DNA of 64,000 nucleotides from an uncultured Bacilli bacterium (GTDB lineage Bacteria > Bacillota_I > Bacilli_A > RF39 > UBA660): positions 20,883 to 84,882 of the forward strand of contig CALVIB010000003.1 of NCBI GenBank assembly GCA_944329375.1, given 5' to 3'. The notes beneath the pieces are model-generated. The model did no database searches. It was not told the origin of the DNA and saw only the letters and a program-made list of their open reading frames with translations. Positions 17,882 to 27,726 of this stretch are shown here, in pieces. Each line of letters begins with the position of its first letter. Positions within the stretch are counted from its first letter, which is position 1. Made by a program: the position numbers and the translations under genes.

Positions 17882-18631
17882 TTATGAAAATTTTATACTA
17901 TTTTTTTTAAAATCATATAAACTTAAACCCATCTCATCCAAATCCTCACTAGTATAAGTTAATTTGTCATAACATTTTTTAAAAGCTTTTATATAAATAG
18001 AACCTGGCATTTCTAAATTAGAATTAAAATAATTAACACTTCCAGTTTTAGTTTTATAAAATAAATCTCCATAAACCTTCGCATTATCTTCATCTAATTC
18101 CATAAAACCACATCTAAGTAATTTTTTAATAACATTCTGTACATTTTCATCACTTTTTAAAGCAAAATACCCCAAATCAGGAGTTTTAACTAAAATTCCA
18201 TTAACTACTTTAAAATTATTTTCCATACATCTATTAACGCTAAAAAATTGATTATAAGATGGGTCAATTATATAACTTTTAATTTCATTATTAACTAAAA
18301 AATCTGCAACTAAAAAACTATGACCCAAGACATCACTTGAAATAGCCTTTTGTGTTTGTACAGGATTATAATTAATATTTAGTCTATCAAAATATCTTGC
18401 AATCATCGACTGTGCAGTATCACACATAAAATTAAAACTATAATTATTTACATCCTTATTTTTTTTAGAAGAAAGTAAAACTCTAGTTTGATAAACTATA
18501 TAATTTAAATAATAATCTACTTCATTTTGTGTTAAGCTTTCATTATTAAAACATTTATCTTCTATATCATTTATTATATCCATATCCACATTATCCATTA
18601 CATTAATTTTAACATTAAAAACTTGATTCAA
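17882..18631 (-). CDS. Transglutaminase/papain-like cysteine peptidase-like protein
   Basis: About 249 residues. The order C (FMCDTAQSM), H (LGHSFLVADF), D (YIIDPSYNQF) matches a transglutaminase-like catalytic triad, as in the arylamine acetyltransferase/transglutaminase superfamily. There is no signal peptide, so it should be cytoplasmic. I take the TTG at 18631 as start (GAGGTG six bases upstream); a GTG at 18640 overlaps that site. The substrate is unknown and no named family is recognised. Confidence 0.6.
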   Translation of the reverse strand: MNQVFNVKINVMDNVDMDIINDIEDKCFNNESLTQNEVDYYLNYIVYQTRVLLSSKKNKDVNNYSFNFMCDTAQSMIARYFDRLNINYNPVQTQKAISSDVLGHSFLVADFLVNNEIKSYIIDPSYNQFFSVNRCMENNFKVVNGILVKTPDLGYFALKSDENVQNVIKKLLRCGFMELDEDNAKVYGDLFYKTKTGSVNYFNSNLEMPGSIYIKAFKKCYDKLTYTSEDLDEMGLSLYDFKKNSIKFS

Positions 18632-18678
18632 ACTATTCACCTCATTAAATTTCTTACTACTAAAATTACACCAACAAT

Positions 18679-18707
18679 ATTATACTACATCATCAAATTT
18701 AAACAAA
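18679..18707 (-). promoter_or_regulatory. Sigma-A-like promoter upstream of the transglutaminase-like gene
   Basis: On the minus strand TTTGTT (18707-18702), 17 bases, TATAAT (18684-18679). The -10 and the following 5' leader share sequence with the region upstream of the gene at 4678 (see findings). Confidence 0.45.
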
Positions 18708-18731
18708 ATAAATTATGGCAATCGCAATAGA

Positions 18732-18924
18732 AAAATGACACTCATTCGCTAGAATAAGTGTCAATGAATAAATGCCCATAAGGCAATTTATTAGGTAGAT
18801 ATTCAACTTGACAAAACTGAATGCTCCCTTTTTTATTTTATGCAAGTTTTTCACATACTAATAATAGCATGATAATGAACTTTTTCAAGTTCTTCTATAT
18901 AAACTCATAAAGTTAGAGTAATTT
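18732..18924 (-). repeat. Dispersed ~190-bp repeat, copy A (behind tmRNA)
   Basis: Read on the minus strand this stretch matches 54259-54452 along nearly its whole length, with scattered changes. It begins a few bases after the tmRNA CCA end. It contains the small RNA candidate described separately and accounts for most of the gene-free region between 18631 and 18930. Confidence 0.85.
18733..18855 (-). ncRNA. Candidate small RNA, copy A
   Basis: On the minus strand a promoter TTGAAA (18888-18883), 16 bases, TATTAT (18866-18861) is followed by about 120 bases with three hairpins. The first pairs ATTCA with TGAAT. The second is AATAAAT-GCC / GGC-ATTTATT with a TTAT loop. The third, GACACTTATTC / GAATGAGTGTC with a TAGC loop and a T run, is an intrinsic terminator. 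All three are kept in copy B although the bases differ in places. No open frame fits. I do not recognise a known RNA family. Confidence 0.6.
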
Positions 18925-18929
18925 TCTAA

Positions 18930-19281
18930 TGGTGGAGCCGAGGAGAATTGAACTCCTGTCCAAAAACACTTCCAAATAAATATCTACAAGCTTAGTTAGT
19001 TAAAAAATTTCCTAGTAAAGATTAGTAACTAACAACTACTCTACCAGTAAGCCTATAAAATTCATCATTACCTCTAGGCAAAATAATGATATATCTCTCT
19101 AAAAGCGAACCCTTAAAATTCTTCGAGAGCTAAAGAATTAAAAGAGTGTACCTTGCCAACCTTAGGCAAATGCTGGTACGTAATTATTTCTGTTTCCAGT
19201 TATATTTAAGTTTAGACTTAACGTGTCACTACGGCTTGCAATCTATCCATCCATGCTCCTGTCGAAACCAAAAACGGCCCC
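18930..19281 (-). ncRNA. ssrA: Transfer-messenger RNA (tmRNA)
   Basis: 352 bases. The acceptor pairs GGGGCCG at 19281-19275 with CGGCTCC, followed by ACCA at 18930. The 5' part carries TTTGGTTTCGACAGG, and the 3' part the T arm GTTCAATTC. The tag frame ends GNRNNYVPAFA and TAA (19197-19162), so the tag is probably (A)GNRNNYVPAFA. It rescues stalled ribosomes together with SmpB, whose gene lies directly upstream. Confidence 0.95.
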
Positions 19282-19331
19282 AATTTATTAAAGCTCTTAT
19301 ATTATAACACATAAAAGCTTTAATGCAAAAT

Positions 19332-19766
19332 TTATTTTTTTAGTCTAGCTCTAATACTTCTTTCTATATCTCTTTTCTTAATATCTTCTCTTTTATCATA
19401 ATTTTTCTTTCCCTTAGCTAAGCCTATTAAAACTTTAGCTTTACCATTTTTTAAATAAACTTTTAAAGGCACAATTGTATAACCTTCTAACTTAATTTTA
19501 TCACGAAATTTTAAAATCTCTTTTTTATGAAGTAAAAGCTTTCTTTCCCTAGTCTCATCATGATTAAAAATATTTCCATTATCATAACTACTTATATGCA
19601 TATTTATAAGAAAAATTTCATTATTTTTTACTCTTGCATAACTATCTTTAATATTAGCTTTACCCAATCTTAAAGACTTAATTTCGGTACCCGTTAAAAC
19701 AATACCTGCCTCTACAGTCTCAAAAATTTGATAATTATACTTCGCCTTTCTGTTTAGTATTTCCAT
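19332..19766 (-). CDS. smpB: SsrA-binding protein SmpB
   Basis: About 144 residues. [20 protein letters not shown] and GTEIKSLR are the conserved SmpB opening, and the basic tail [14 protein letters not shown] is the part that enters the decoding centre. It binds tmRNA, encoded 50 bases downstream. The ATG at 19766 has AGGTGA upstream and lies within the last codons of rnr, so the genes are coupled. Confidence 0.96.
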   Translation of the reverse strand: MEILNRKAKYNYQIFETVEAGIVLTGTEIKSLRLGKANIKDSYARVKNNEIFLINMHISSYDNGNIFNHDETRERKLLLHKKEILKFRDKIKLEGYTIVPLKVYLKNGKAKVLIGLAKGKKNYDKREDIKKRDIERSIRARLKK

Positions 19767-21861
19767 TATTATCACCTTTATATAATCTAAAATTAATTAA
19801 CCCCTTATCTTTTATAACAATATCAACAACAATTTCTATTGATTGACCAAGCATATATCTTTTCTTACTTCTTTTACCAACTAAACTAAATGTAGCTTCA
19901 TCATAAAAATAATAATCATCTTCTAATGCATCTATTTTAATCATACCTTCAACCAAATTAGGAAGTTCTACATAAACACCATAATTAGTAACTGTACTAA
20001 TGATACCTTTATAAACCTCTCCAATATGGCTTTCCATATATTCAGCCATTTTCATATCATCTACATCTCTTTCACACTGTGTGGCTGCCATTTCTCTTTC
20101 AGAAGAATGTTTAGCTATCTCTGGTAAAGTACTATTATAATAATCTATAATTTGATTATCAATATTATGATTAAACAAATAAGTCCTAAGTAATCTATGT
20201 ACTGTTAAATCCGGAAATCTTCTAATTGGTGAAGTAAAATGTGTATAAAATTTACTTGCCAAACCAAAGTGACCAATATTAACATTATCATATACTGCTT
20301 TTTGCATGCTTCTAAGTAGCATAGAAGATAAAATATTATACTCTTTTTTATCCTTTAACTGACTCAAAATATTTTGAATAGTCTTAGGTGTAATATTTTT
20401 TAAATTTGCATTTACCTTATAACCAAGTATATTTACAAAACTCAAAAAACTTCTAATCTTTTCTTCATCAGGTAAACCATGCACACGGTAGATAAAAGGT
20501 AATTCCATATAAGATATTGTACTAGCAACAGTTTCATTAGCCATAATCATAAAGTCCTCAATTAAATTCTCTCCAGTATCTTGAATTCTTTTTTGAATAT
20601 CAATTGCCTTACCCTCTTTATCAGTAATAATTTTAGGCTCAGGAATATCAAAATCTAAATAACCTTTTTCTATTTTATGTTTTCTAATAATCTTAGAAAG
20701 TTCTTCCATCAATCTTAAATCACTAACAAATTCTTCATAACCATCAGGAATAACATTCTCATTTAAAATCTTATTAACATTCTTATAAGTCATTTGTTTT
20801 CTAGATTTAATATAACTTTCAAAAATCTCGCTATCCACTAATTTGCCTTTATCATCAATTTCCATTACACAAGAAATAGTAAGTCTAACCACATTAGGGT
20901 TAAGTGAACATATCCCATTAGAAAGCTGATGAGGAAGCATTGGTATAACCGTATTAGCTAAATAACTACTAGTACCTCTCGCATAAGCTTCATCTCCTAA
21001 AGATGTTCCTTCTTTAACATAATGACTAACATCCGCAATATGTACACCTAACAAATAATTACCATTATCTAATTTTTTAATACTAATCGCATCATCTATA
21101 TCTTTAGTGTCATCGCCATCAATAGTAAATATCACTTCATTAGTTAAATCTTTTCTACCTTTAAGTTCTTCTTTACTAACTTCATCTGGAATATTTTTAA
21201 GTTCTTCTATTACTCCATCTGGAAAAATATCATTAATTTGATATTTTGCAGCAATTGATAAAATATCAACTCCAGGGTCATCCTTATGACCTAAAATACG
21301 AATAATTTTACCTTGATAATAATTACTTTTACTAATTTTATTTTCAACCTTCACAACAACTTTGTGACCAGGAACTACCCCATCTACTTCTTCTTCAGGA
21401 ATCTCTACAATAATATTTAACTTATCATCATCTAACTTTATAAAATTCTTATCATTCTTTTTATAAAACTCTCCAACTAATAAATTATTTAAATTTCTTT
21501 GATTAACTCTTAAAACAGCAGCTTCATGATGACCTTCATCAAGAACTTTAATAACAACCTCATCACCATTAATAGCCCCGTTTACATTATCATTAGAAAT
21601 ATAATAATCCTTTTCTTCTCCATCAATAATAACAAAACCAAAGCCACGTCTATTAGCCACAAAAGTACCAATCTTCTGAGATTTATCGTCAAATTTAGTA
21701 TACTTACCCTTATTAGTAAGTCTTACCTTTAAATCCCTAATTAATTTACTTAAAATTTCTGGTAAATATGGAATCTCCTCATCAGATAGTTGAGCCAAAA
21801 TTTCTTCATAAGTTAAAGCTTTATTATGACTACTAATTATATTAAAAATTTTTTCTTCCAT
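19735..21861 (-). CDS. rnr: Ribonuclease R
   Basis: 708 residues, normal for the family. Cold-shock-like RNA-binding regions come first, then the RNB catalytic domain with [16 protein letters not shown] (metal-binding Asp cluster) and [19 protein letters not shown], then a C-terminal S1 domain ([19 protein letters not shown]). It is a 3'-to-5' exoribonuclease that degrades structured RNA and works with tmRNA/SmpB on broken messages, which fits the rnr-smpB-ssrA order. Confidence 0.96.
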   Translation of the reverse strand: MEEKIFNIISSHNKALTYEEILAQLSDEEIPYLPEILSKLIRDLKVRLTNKGKYTKFDDKSQKIGTFVANRRGFGFVIIDGEEKDYYISNDNVNGAINGDEVVIKVLDEGHHEAAVLRVNQRNLNNLLVGEFYKKNDKNFIKLDDDKLNIIVEIPEEEVDGVVPGHKVVVKVENKISKSNYYQGKIIRILGHKDDPGVDILSIAAKYQINDIFPDGVIEELKNIPDEVSKEELKGRKDLTNEVIFTIDGDDTKDIDDAISIKKLDNGNYLLGVHIADVSHYVKEGTSLGDEAYARGTSSYLANTVIPMLPHQLSNGICSLNPNVVRLTISCVMEIDDKGKLVDSEIFESYIKSRKQMTYKNVNKILNENVIPDGYEEFVSDLRLMEELSKIIRKHKIEKGYLDFDIPEPKIITDKEGKAIDIQKRIQDTGENLIEDFMIMANETVASTISYMELPFIYRVHGLPDEEKIRSFLSFVNILGYKVNANLKNITPKTIQNILSQLKDKKEYNILSSMLLRSMQKAVYDNVNIGHFGLASKFYTHFTSPIRRFPDLTVHRLLRTYLFNHNIDNQIIDYYNSTLPEIAKHSSEREMAATQCERDVDDMKMAEYMESHIGEVYKGIISTVTNYGVYVELPNLVEGMIKIDALEDDYYFYDEATFSLVGKRSKKRYMLGQSIEIVVDIVIKDKGLINFRLYKGDNNGNTKQKGEV

Positions 21862-21917
21862 ACAAGCACCCCTTTATATTAATTATAAAGCAAAAAAGCT
21901 AAAAAATATAGCTTTTA

Positions 21918-22463
21918 TCAACTTTTAACTTTATTTTTTACAAAATATCCTAAACAAAATGCTATTGAGCCAATAAATGCGACTATCATATCCATCATTG
22001 TATCTGTAACCCCTGTTTCAGCCACTCTTTGAGCATCTCCTCCAAATAATATATTACAAACAAATTCAAAAGTCTCCCAAGCAAAAGCACAAAAAGCACT
22101 AAAAGAAATAATAAATAAAATACTAAACCAAACTTTATTTTTAGGTAATAATAACATTCCTACATAAGCCGTAAGTATTCCAGAAAAAGTATGAACTACC
22201 TTATCAAACCCTTCCCATTTATTATAAAACTCACATGTAACACCCATATAATGGGCTAGAAAAATAAATATAAGCCAAATAAATATTACTCCATCATTTA
22301 ATTTAACTTTAAATAATCTATTAACAATATAAGGCAAACTAGCCGTTAAAACAATACTAGAATCTTTCAAAATAATAACAATTCCTCTATCTAACTCTCC
22401 TAAAATTGTAATAAATGAACAAATCAAAGTAATAATAAGTAAAATTATATTAATTTTCTTCAT
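21918..22463 (-). CDS. Integral membrane protein, DUF2238/YjdF-like
   Basis: About 181 residues with five to six membrane helices. FDKVVHTFSG, WETFEF and DTMMDMIVAFIG match the conserved polar motifs of the DUF2238/YjdF-like membrane family, whose function is not known. The ATG at 22463 has GGAGG nine bases upstream and lies inside the last codons of rmuC, so the two are coupled. Confidence 0.7.
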   Translation of the reverse strand: MKKINIILLIITLICSFITILGELDRGIVIILKDSSIVLTASLPYIVNRLFKVKLNDGVIFIWLIFIFLAHYMGVTCEFYNKWEGFDKVVHTFSGILTAYVGMLLLPKNKVWFSILFIISFSAFCAFAWETFEFVCNILFGGDAQRVAETGVTDTMMDMIVAFIGSIAFCLGYFVKNKVKS

Positions 22464-23514
22464 GTTCAATAGCCTCCACATCTACTTGATTAATTGCATC
22501 AAACCTCTTAGTAATTTTATCAGTTGTTGTATGTATATCTTTAACATCCTTACTAACTGTTTCGATACTTCTATAAAGCTTATCCCATCTATCCTTATAA
22601 CGTTTAAACTCAACATCCAAAAGTCTTAATTCCTGATGAATAACCTTAGTATACTTATCCCTTTCAATATTTTTAATAATAATTTGTAAAGTAGTAAGGG
22701 TACTAATTAAAGTTGTAGGTCCACATATCCATACTCTTTTATTATAAGCATAATCAATAATATCTTGATGGTAAGCATTAACCTCAGCAAAAATAGCTTC
22801 AGCTGGTAAAAAAAGTATAGCCTGATCAGTTGTTTCATCTGGAATAATATACTTAGAAGCAATCGCATCAATATGTTTCTTCATATCACTTTTAAATTTT
22901 CTCTCAGCTAAAGTTTGATTAGGATTTTTCTTATCTACCATAGCTTGATAATCTTCCAAAGGAAATTTAGAATCAATTGCAATTAAACCAAGTGGCTCAG
23001 GAGCAAAAATAACACTATCCGCAACCGTGCCATTGCTTAAAGTATATTGTAATCTATATATATTATCTTTATTTTCTCCAAAAACATTCACTAAAATGTG
23101 TTTTAAATTAACTTCTCCAAAAATTCCTCTTGTTTTTTTATCAGTTAAAACACTTTGTAAAGACACAATATCACTAGATAGAGAATCAATTTTCTTTTGA
23201 GCTTCATCTATTTTAGATAACCTTTCTAGAACAGAAACAAAAGTCTTATTAGTTTTTTCAAAATTTTGGTCTAACCTTTCATTAACTTTATCATTAATAA
23301 CATTTAACCTTCTTTCAATTCTATCATTTAAAACATTAAAATCATCAGTTAAATTTTTATTAATATCATTTTTAAAATTACCAAGTTCCTTAACCATTTC
23401 TGTCTCTAACTTACCAAGTCTTTCTGTAATATTAGATTCATTTACATTCTTAGTTAAAGAAATAATTGCTACTACTAAAATAATAACTAAAAGTCCAATT
23501 ATAATATACTCCAT
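22450..23514 (-). CDS. rmuC: DNA recombination protein RmuC
   Basis: 354 residues. An N-terminal membrane helix and a long coiled coil (residues of about 25-130) precede the RmuC domain with KKTRGIFGEVNLKHIL, DSVIFAP, AIDSKFPLEDYQ and WICGPTTLISTL. The family restrains inversions at short repeats in E. coli and has a nuclease-like fold. The ATG at 23514 is preceded by AGGAGGTAAC. Confidence 0.93.
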   Translation of the reverse strand: MEYIIIGLLVIILVVAIISLTKNVNESNITERLGKLETEMVKELGNFKNDINKNLTDDFNVLNDRIERRLNVINDKVNERLDQNFEKTNKTFVSVLERLSKIDEAQKKIDSLSSDIVSLQSVLTDKKTRGIFGEVNLKHILVNVFGENKDNIYRLQYTLSNGTVADSVIFAPEPLGLIAIDSKFPLEDYQAMVDKKNPNQTLAERKFKSDMKKHIDAIASKYIIPDETTDQAILFLPAEAIFAEVNAYHQDIIDYAYNKRVWICGPTTLISTLTTLQIIIKNIERDKYTKVIHQELRLLDVEFKRYKDRWDKLYRSIETVSKDVKDIHTTTDKITKRFDAINQVDVEAIEHEEN

Positions 23515-23604
23515 GTTACCTCCTTTATTCTTCGTATATCCACTATAACACATACTAATGTTCATGTAAATAATTTTAAAGAAAAAAGCATCAAAATTGA
23601 TACT

Positions 23605-23889
23605 TTAAGAATTCAAAATCCAAGCTTCATAACCACCTATAATATTAAAAACATTATATCCTTTAACTCTAAGAACTTGCACTAAAGTCTTAGAAGATGT
23701 ACCTGTCTGACAATATATATAATATGTTAAAGTTGGATTTAAATATTTTTCTGGATTATTCATTAACACACTCGCATTAATATTAATTGCCCCAGGAATA
23801 TGATTGTCATTATATTTCTGAGGTAATCTAACATCAATAACATTCGGATTAACTAATTTCAAAAAATCCATAATACTTATCTCCACCAT
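23605..23889 (-). CDS. Rhodanese-like domain protein
   Basis: 94 residues, a single rhodanese domain. VIDVRLPQKYNDNHIPGAINI is followed by the active loop YCQTGTSSK with the catalytic Cys, and ends IIGGYEAW. Single-domain rhodaneses move sulfur as a persulfide. AGAGGTGAT precedes the ATG. It lies between the VirD4 gene and rmuC, marking the edge of the secretion locus. Confidence 0.92.
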   Translation of the reverse strand: MVEISIMDFLKLVNPNVIDVRLPQKYNDNHIPGAININASVLMNNPEKYLNPTLTYYIYCQTGTSSKTLVQVLRVKGYNVFNIIGGYEAWILNS

Positions 23890-23943
23890 ATCACCTCTAA
23901 CATATCATATGAAAAAAATAATTAAAATAAATTATCAAAACCC

Positions 23944-23970
23944 AAAAAATAGTTCAATATGAACTATTTT
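23944..23970 (-). terminator. Intrinsic terminator of the VirD4 gene
   Basis: On the minus strand AAAATAGTTCA / TGAACTATTTT, followed by a T run. It overlaps the stop codon and ends the secretion locus. Confidence 0.8.
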
Positions 23971-26245
23971 AATCATCATCATCGGCAAAGAAATCATCAA
24001 AGAATTGATCATCAGTAACATAATCACCCTTTTTAATTTCAGAATTTTTAATCTCTGATTTATTTGCACTAACTAAATTAGGTTTATTTTCTTCCTTCAC
24101 AGTTTGATTAACTTTATTAGTTATTCTAGCCGCAAAATCTACACTATTAATAACCTTTTTGTTTTCATTATTAAGTGGTTTTGATGGAATATTAACTGAA
24201 TTTAAATTATTTTTTAAAGGGTTTATAGAACTATTATTAGCCATATTAGCTGGTACTTTAACTGGATTAATTTTACCAATAACATTTTCGCTTTGTTTTT
24301 TCTTTTCTTCCTTTTCTAACCTTTCAACAGCTTTATCAATATTTTTAAGCATCTCTTCCATTGACATTGGTCTTTGAACTGGCCTAGATGCGCTCATACC
24401 AGGTAATCCACTTGGCATATTAACGCCAGAACTATTAACCTTATTCATATTAGGCATAACTTGGCTAATAAGTTTATTCATACTTTCTTCTCTTTTGGCT
24501 TCCCTTTTCTTATTAACAAATGTTTTTAAATCAAAAACATGTAATGGCTGTTTTTCTCTAGTAGGATAAGTAGCCTTCTCACACTTATCATTTTCTCCCC
24601 AATCAATTTGCCAATCTAATTTCAATTTAGTTCTAAAAGGATCCATACGAGATCTAAGTAAAATAATTTCTCCCATTTTTAACTTTTGCAAATCACTAAC
24701 TGTAATAAGAGGTCTAGTTTCTTCTATAGCCTTACCATCTTTATCTTTTTTATCAGTTTTAACTTTAACTTCACCGCACATCTCACTAATTTCTTTTAAA
24801 GCAGCTAATTCCGTACTAATTAGATAAACTGTATTTGTACAGTTACCTCTAATAGTATCTCCCTTTTCTTTACCATATACCTCAGATAACTGTGCATAAT
24901 TTTGAATAACAAAGAAAAATCTCATTCTTCTACTTCTAGCTGCCGATACCATTGTATCGACATCTTTTAAAGGTGGCATATTTGCAAACTCATCAAGTAA
25001 GAAATTAGTTCTATATGGTAATTTTCCACCACATTTTTGGGCATAATCAACTAAAGTTTCATAACATTGTTTTAAGAAAATTGTAACTAATGAATGATAA
25101 GTTTTCTTTTCATCTTGAATAACAATAAACACCGCTGTCTTTTTTCTACCAATATCTTCAAATTCAAAATCGCTATGTGAAAGCATTTCAGATAAATTTT
25201 CACGAGCCGCGAATAACCTAATTTTTTGTTTAAATACCGATAAAATACTTCCTTTAGTATCACTAGGTGCAGAAATAGTAGAAGAAGCGCTTATATAAGC
25301 TGGACTAGTTGGGTCTTTTGTTTTAAAATATTCATTAGAATAAGTAGAATTAGGTCCACATTTATCTTCTCCAACAGTCGTAAATAAATTGACACTATTT
25401 AAATTAATTTCTTCTTCTTTAGCATCTTCAAACAATCCTAAACAAATACCAGAGAAATAATCTGCCGAAGTCTTTTCCCAAAACGGATCACTGTTTTGAG
25501 CATTTTCATCATACAAAATATTCATAGCTAAGTCATCAGTAAGTTCATTAGCTTTATCTGAATTACCCTCTTTATAATACTTATATGGTAAATGTAAAGG
25601 ATTCCAACCACTACCTTGCTGAGGATTACGAAAATTCAAAAGAACAACATTATAACCTCTTTTCCTAAGCATTTCAGCAGTTGTTTCATAAATTTCTCCT
25701 TTAGGGTCGGTAATAATCATTGATTCATCATGCTTAGCTAAAGAATGCACCAATGGAAAAATAGCCACTTGAGTTTTACCAGCACCAGTAGAACCAATAA
25801 TTAAATTATGTCCTTCCCCATTATCAACCCACATTTTTTTACCATCATTAATCAAAGGAAGACCACCAGCATCTGCCGTAGCAGCTTGGACTTTAACCAT
25901 AGTTAATTCTTTTTTCATCTCATCTTCACTAGTCCATCTTGAATAACCTTTAGAAGCTTTTTTAGCTTCAGTAGAAAATCCAATACCTTTTTCTCTTTCA
26001 AAAAATCTATCAGAAACACTAAATAAACTAGCAATCAAAGCAATAATATAAAAAGTAAATGTCATTCCTATATTTTCAGGAGAAAAAGCCGGAAATGGAT
26101 TAAAACCATGAAAAGGATGATCCAAATCTCCTTTAGCAAACTGTATAATGTTTAAAAGGGCAATTGCCACAAAATACAAAAGTACAATTGCGTATCCACC
26201 AAATATTAACCAGTCTTTTTTATCAGCTCTAAATTTCAATTTCAT
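23969..26245 (-). CDS. VirD4/TraG-type coupling ATPase
   Basis: About 758 residues. Two N-terminal membrane helices lie within residues 10-80. Walker A is GSTGAGKT (about 151-158), then LIITDPKGEIYE, and Walker B is FLLDEFANMPPL; the arginine-rich AARSRRMRFFFVIQ follows. This is the type IV coupling protein that brings substrates to a type IV secretion channel. The last 180 residues are low-complexity and Asn/Lys/Ser-rich, ending in an acidic DDQFFDDFFADDDD. No relaxase is found nearby, so its cargo may be protein. The start at 26245 is the first Met before the membrane helices; its ribosome site is weak. Confidence 0.92.
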   Translation of the reverse strand: MKLKFRADKKDWLIFGGYAIVLLYFVAIALLNIIQFAKGDLDHPFHGFNPFPAFSPENIGMTFTFYIIALIASLFSVSDRFFEREKGIGFSTEAKKASKGYSRWTSEDEMKKELTMVKVQAATADAGGLPLINDGKKMWVDNGEGHNLIIGSTGAGKTQVAIFPLVHSLAKHDESMIITDPKGEIYETTAEMLRKRGYNVVLLNFRNPQQGSGWNPLHLPYKYYKEGNSDKANELTDDLAMNILYDENAQNSDPFWEKTSADYFSGICLGLFEDAKEEEINLNSVNLFTTVGEDKCGPNSTYSNEYFKTKDPTSPAYISASSTISAPSDTKGSILSVFKQKIRLFAARENLSEMLSHSDFEFEDIGRKKTAVFIVIQDEKKTYHSLVTIFLKQCYETLVDYAQKCGGKLPYRTNFLLDEFANMPPLKDVDTMVSAARSRRMRFFFVIQNYAQLSEVYGKEKGDTIRGNCTNTVYLISTELAALKEISEMCGEVKVKTDKKDKDGKAIEETRPLITVSDLQKLKMGEIILLRSRMDPFRTKLKLDWQIDWGENDKCEKATYPTREKQPLHVFDLKTFVNKKREAKREESMNKLISQVMPNMNKVNSSGVNMPSGLPGMSASRPVQRPMSMEEMLKNIDKAVERLEKEEKKKQSENVIGKINPVKVPANMANNSSINPLKNNLNSVNIPSKPLNNENKKVINSVDFAARITNKVNQTVKEENKPNLVSANKSEIKNSEIKKGDYVTDDQFFDDFFADDDD

Positions 26246-26399
26246 CAGCAACCACTCTTTCCTACAAACACCAATATTATAACAGAACAAAATATCAAAA
26301 TCAACTTTGACATTAGCTTGTTTTATAGCCTTATCCATTTATGCAACCTTTGTATCAAATTTATATCCGTGCTATATGCCATGCCCATCACACAAAAAA

Positions 26400-26420
26400 G
26401 AAATATTTGTTCAATATTTC
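26400..26420 (-). terminator. Intrinsic terminator of the C39-NlpC gene
   Basis: On the minus strand GAAATATT / AAATATTTC with a short loop, followed by six Ts (26399-26394). Confidence 0.7.
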
Positions 26421-26436
26421 CAAAAAAATATTACAT

Positions 26437-27702
26437 TTATGAATCCCTTCTATAATAAGCTAACCAGCCACCTTGATTATCACTAACCCATATTTCTGTA
26501 CCTGTTTGATCACCAGTTCTACCACATAATCCATTTCCTTCTCTACTACTAGATGCTTGTACAACTTTACCATCTCCAGCATATATACCTGTATGTCCTG
26601 TTTCCCACAATATATCTCCTGGTTGTAGCTCATCTACTGAATATGTATATCTTTTAAAACCTATATTAGTTAATACTCCATCCATTGTATATGTTGAAAA
26701 AGCTGAGCCGCCTAATTCTTCTCTACTATACCCTGAATTTAAAAGTGCATGCCATACCAAACTTGAACAATCATAATCTGGTCCAAGTCTATTACACTGA
26801 CTATATCCATGTGAGTCATCATTAGCTATATCTATTGCCCACTGTAAATAATCTACATTTGCATCTGAGCATATTTTAGCATTAAACATTACTCCCCAGC
26901 CAAATCCTTTTCGCATTTCCGCTTCTGTAAAATGTCTATTGATATATTTTTCCTTATAACCAGGTGTATTGTCCGAGGGATCATTTACTAAATATTTGCC
27001 ATCACTAGTCATTCCTCTTACCACTATAAAATGTCCTGTATGAGTAAAAGTACCACTATCTCCACTATACCAAGCTATTACAGGTTGATTATTTTTTATA
27101 GCTTTTTTCATATCATTCCAATCAGTTGTTCGGGTTGGACGGGCAATATTATACATATCTGATACTGGTCCAAAACCATCAATCCATGATTCGGTATCAT
27201 TGGATTCACTTGCATTAACTTTCGCAGCCACATCATCAGGATAAATTTTTTGATCTAAAAGATAACTTACCACCATAGCAAACGCAGAATATGCACAACC
27301 AACACTTTCAAAAGTCATCCATTGTTTATAATCATAATCCCACATTGATTTAGAGCCCCATCTTGAATCCCCTTGTCTATAATGAGGAATAGCCAATCCT
27401 CCTTCTAATGGTTCATAAGCATATTCGGCTTTCGATGGATCTTGATTACAATAATTACTAGTTTCTCCATTTCCAACCCCAAAAACTATAGGTGGAGTTG
27501 AAATTATCTGTATAAATGAAACTACCACAAAAATCACTATAATTCCTATAATAAGTATCGGTAATAAAAAAGGAGTAACAGAAGTAGCAATTAAAGTTCC
27601 TGCGGTTTTTACCATAGATTTTATAAAATTTTCAGAGTCACTTGAATTATTTTTCTTTGTTACTAAATTTTTTGCTTTTGATATAAATCCTTTAAGTGCC
27701 AT
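26437..27702 (-). CDS. Membrane-anchored cell-wall hydrolase, C39-like plus NlpC/P60 domains
   Basis: 421 residues. A cytoplasmic N-terminus and one membrane helix (about 42-66) lead to two outer cysteine-peptidase domains. The first (about 105-275) is C39-like: SVGCAYSAFAMVVSYLL with Cys, HTGHFIVVRG with His and LVNDPS with Asp. The second (about 285-421) is NlpC/P60-like: DYDCSSLVWHAL with Cys and HTGIYAGDGKVVQA with His. Such enzymes open peptidoglycan for type IV secretion channels (VirB1 role). AAGGAGG precedes the ATG. Confidence 0.88.
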   Translation of the reverse strand: MALKGFISKAKNLVTKKNNSSDSENFIKSMVKTAGTLIATSVTPFLLPILIIGIIVIFVVVSFIQIISTPPIVFGVGNGETSNYCNQDPSKAEYAYEPLEGGLAIPHYRQGDSRWGSKSMWDYDYKQWMTFESVGCAYSAFAMVVSYLLDQKIYPDDVAAKVNASESNDTESWIDGFGPVSDMYNIARPTRTTDWNDMKKAIKNNQPVIAWYSGDSGTFTHTGHFIVVRGMTSDGKYLVNDPSDNTPGYKEKYINRHFTEAEMRKGFGWGVMFNAKICSDANVDYLQWAIDIANDDSHGYSQCNRLGPDYDCSSLVWHALLNSGYSREELGGSAFSTYTMDGVLTNIGFKRYTYSVDELQPGDILWETGHTGIYAGDGKVVQASSSREGNGLCGRTGDQTGTEIWVSDNQGGWLAYYRRDS

Positions 27703-27726
27703 TTCTACACCTCCTTAATATATTTA

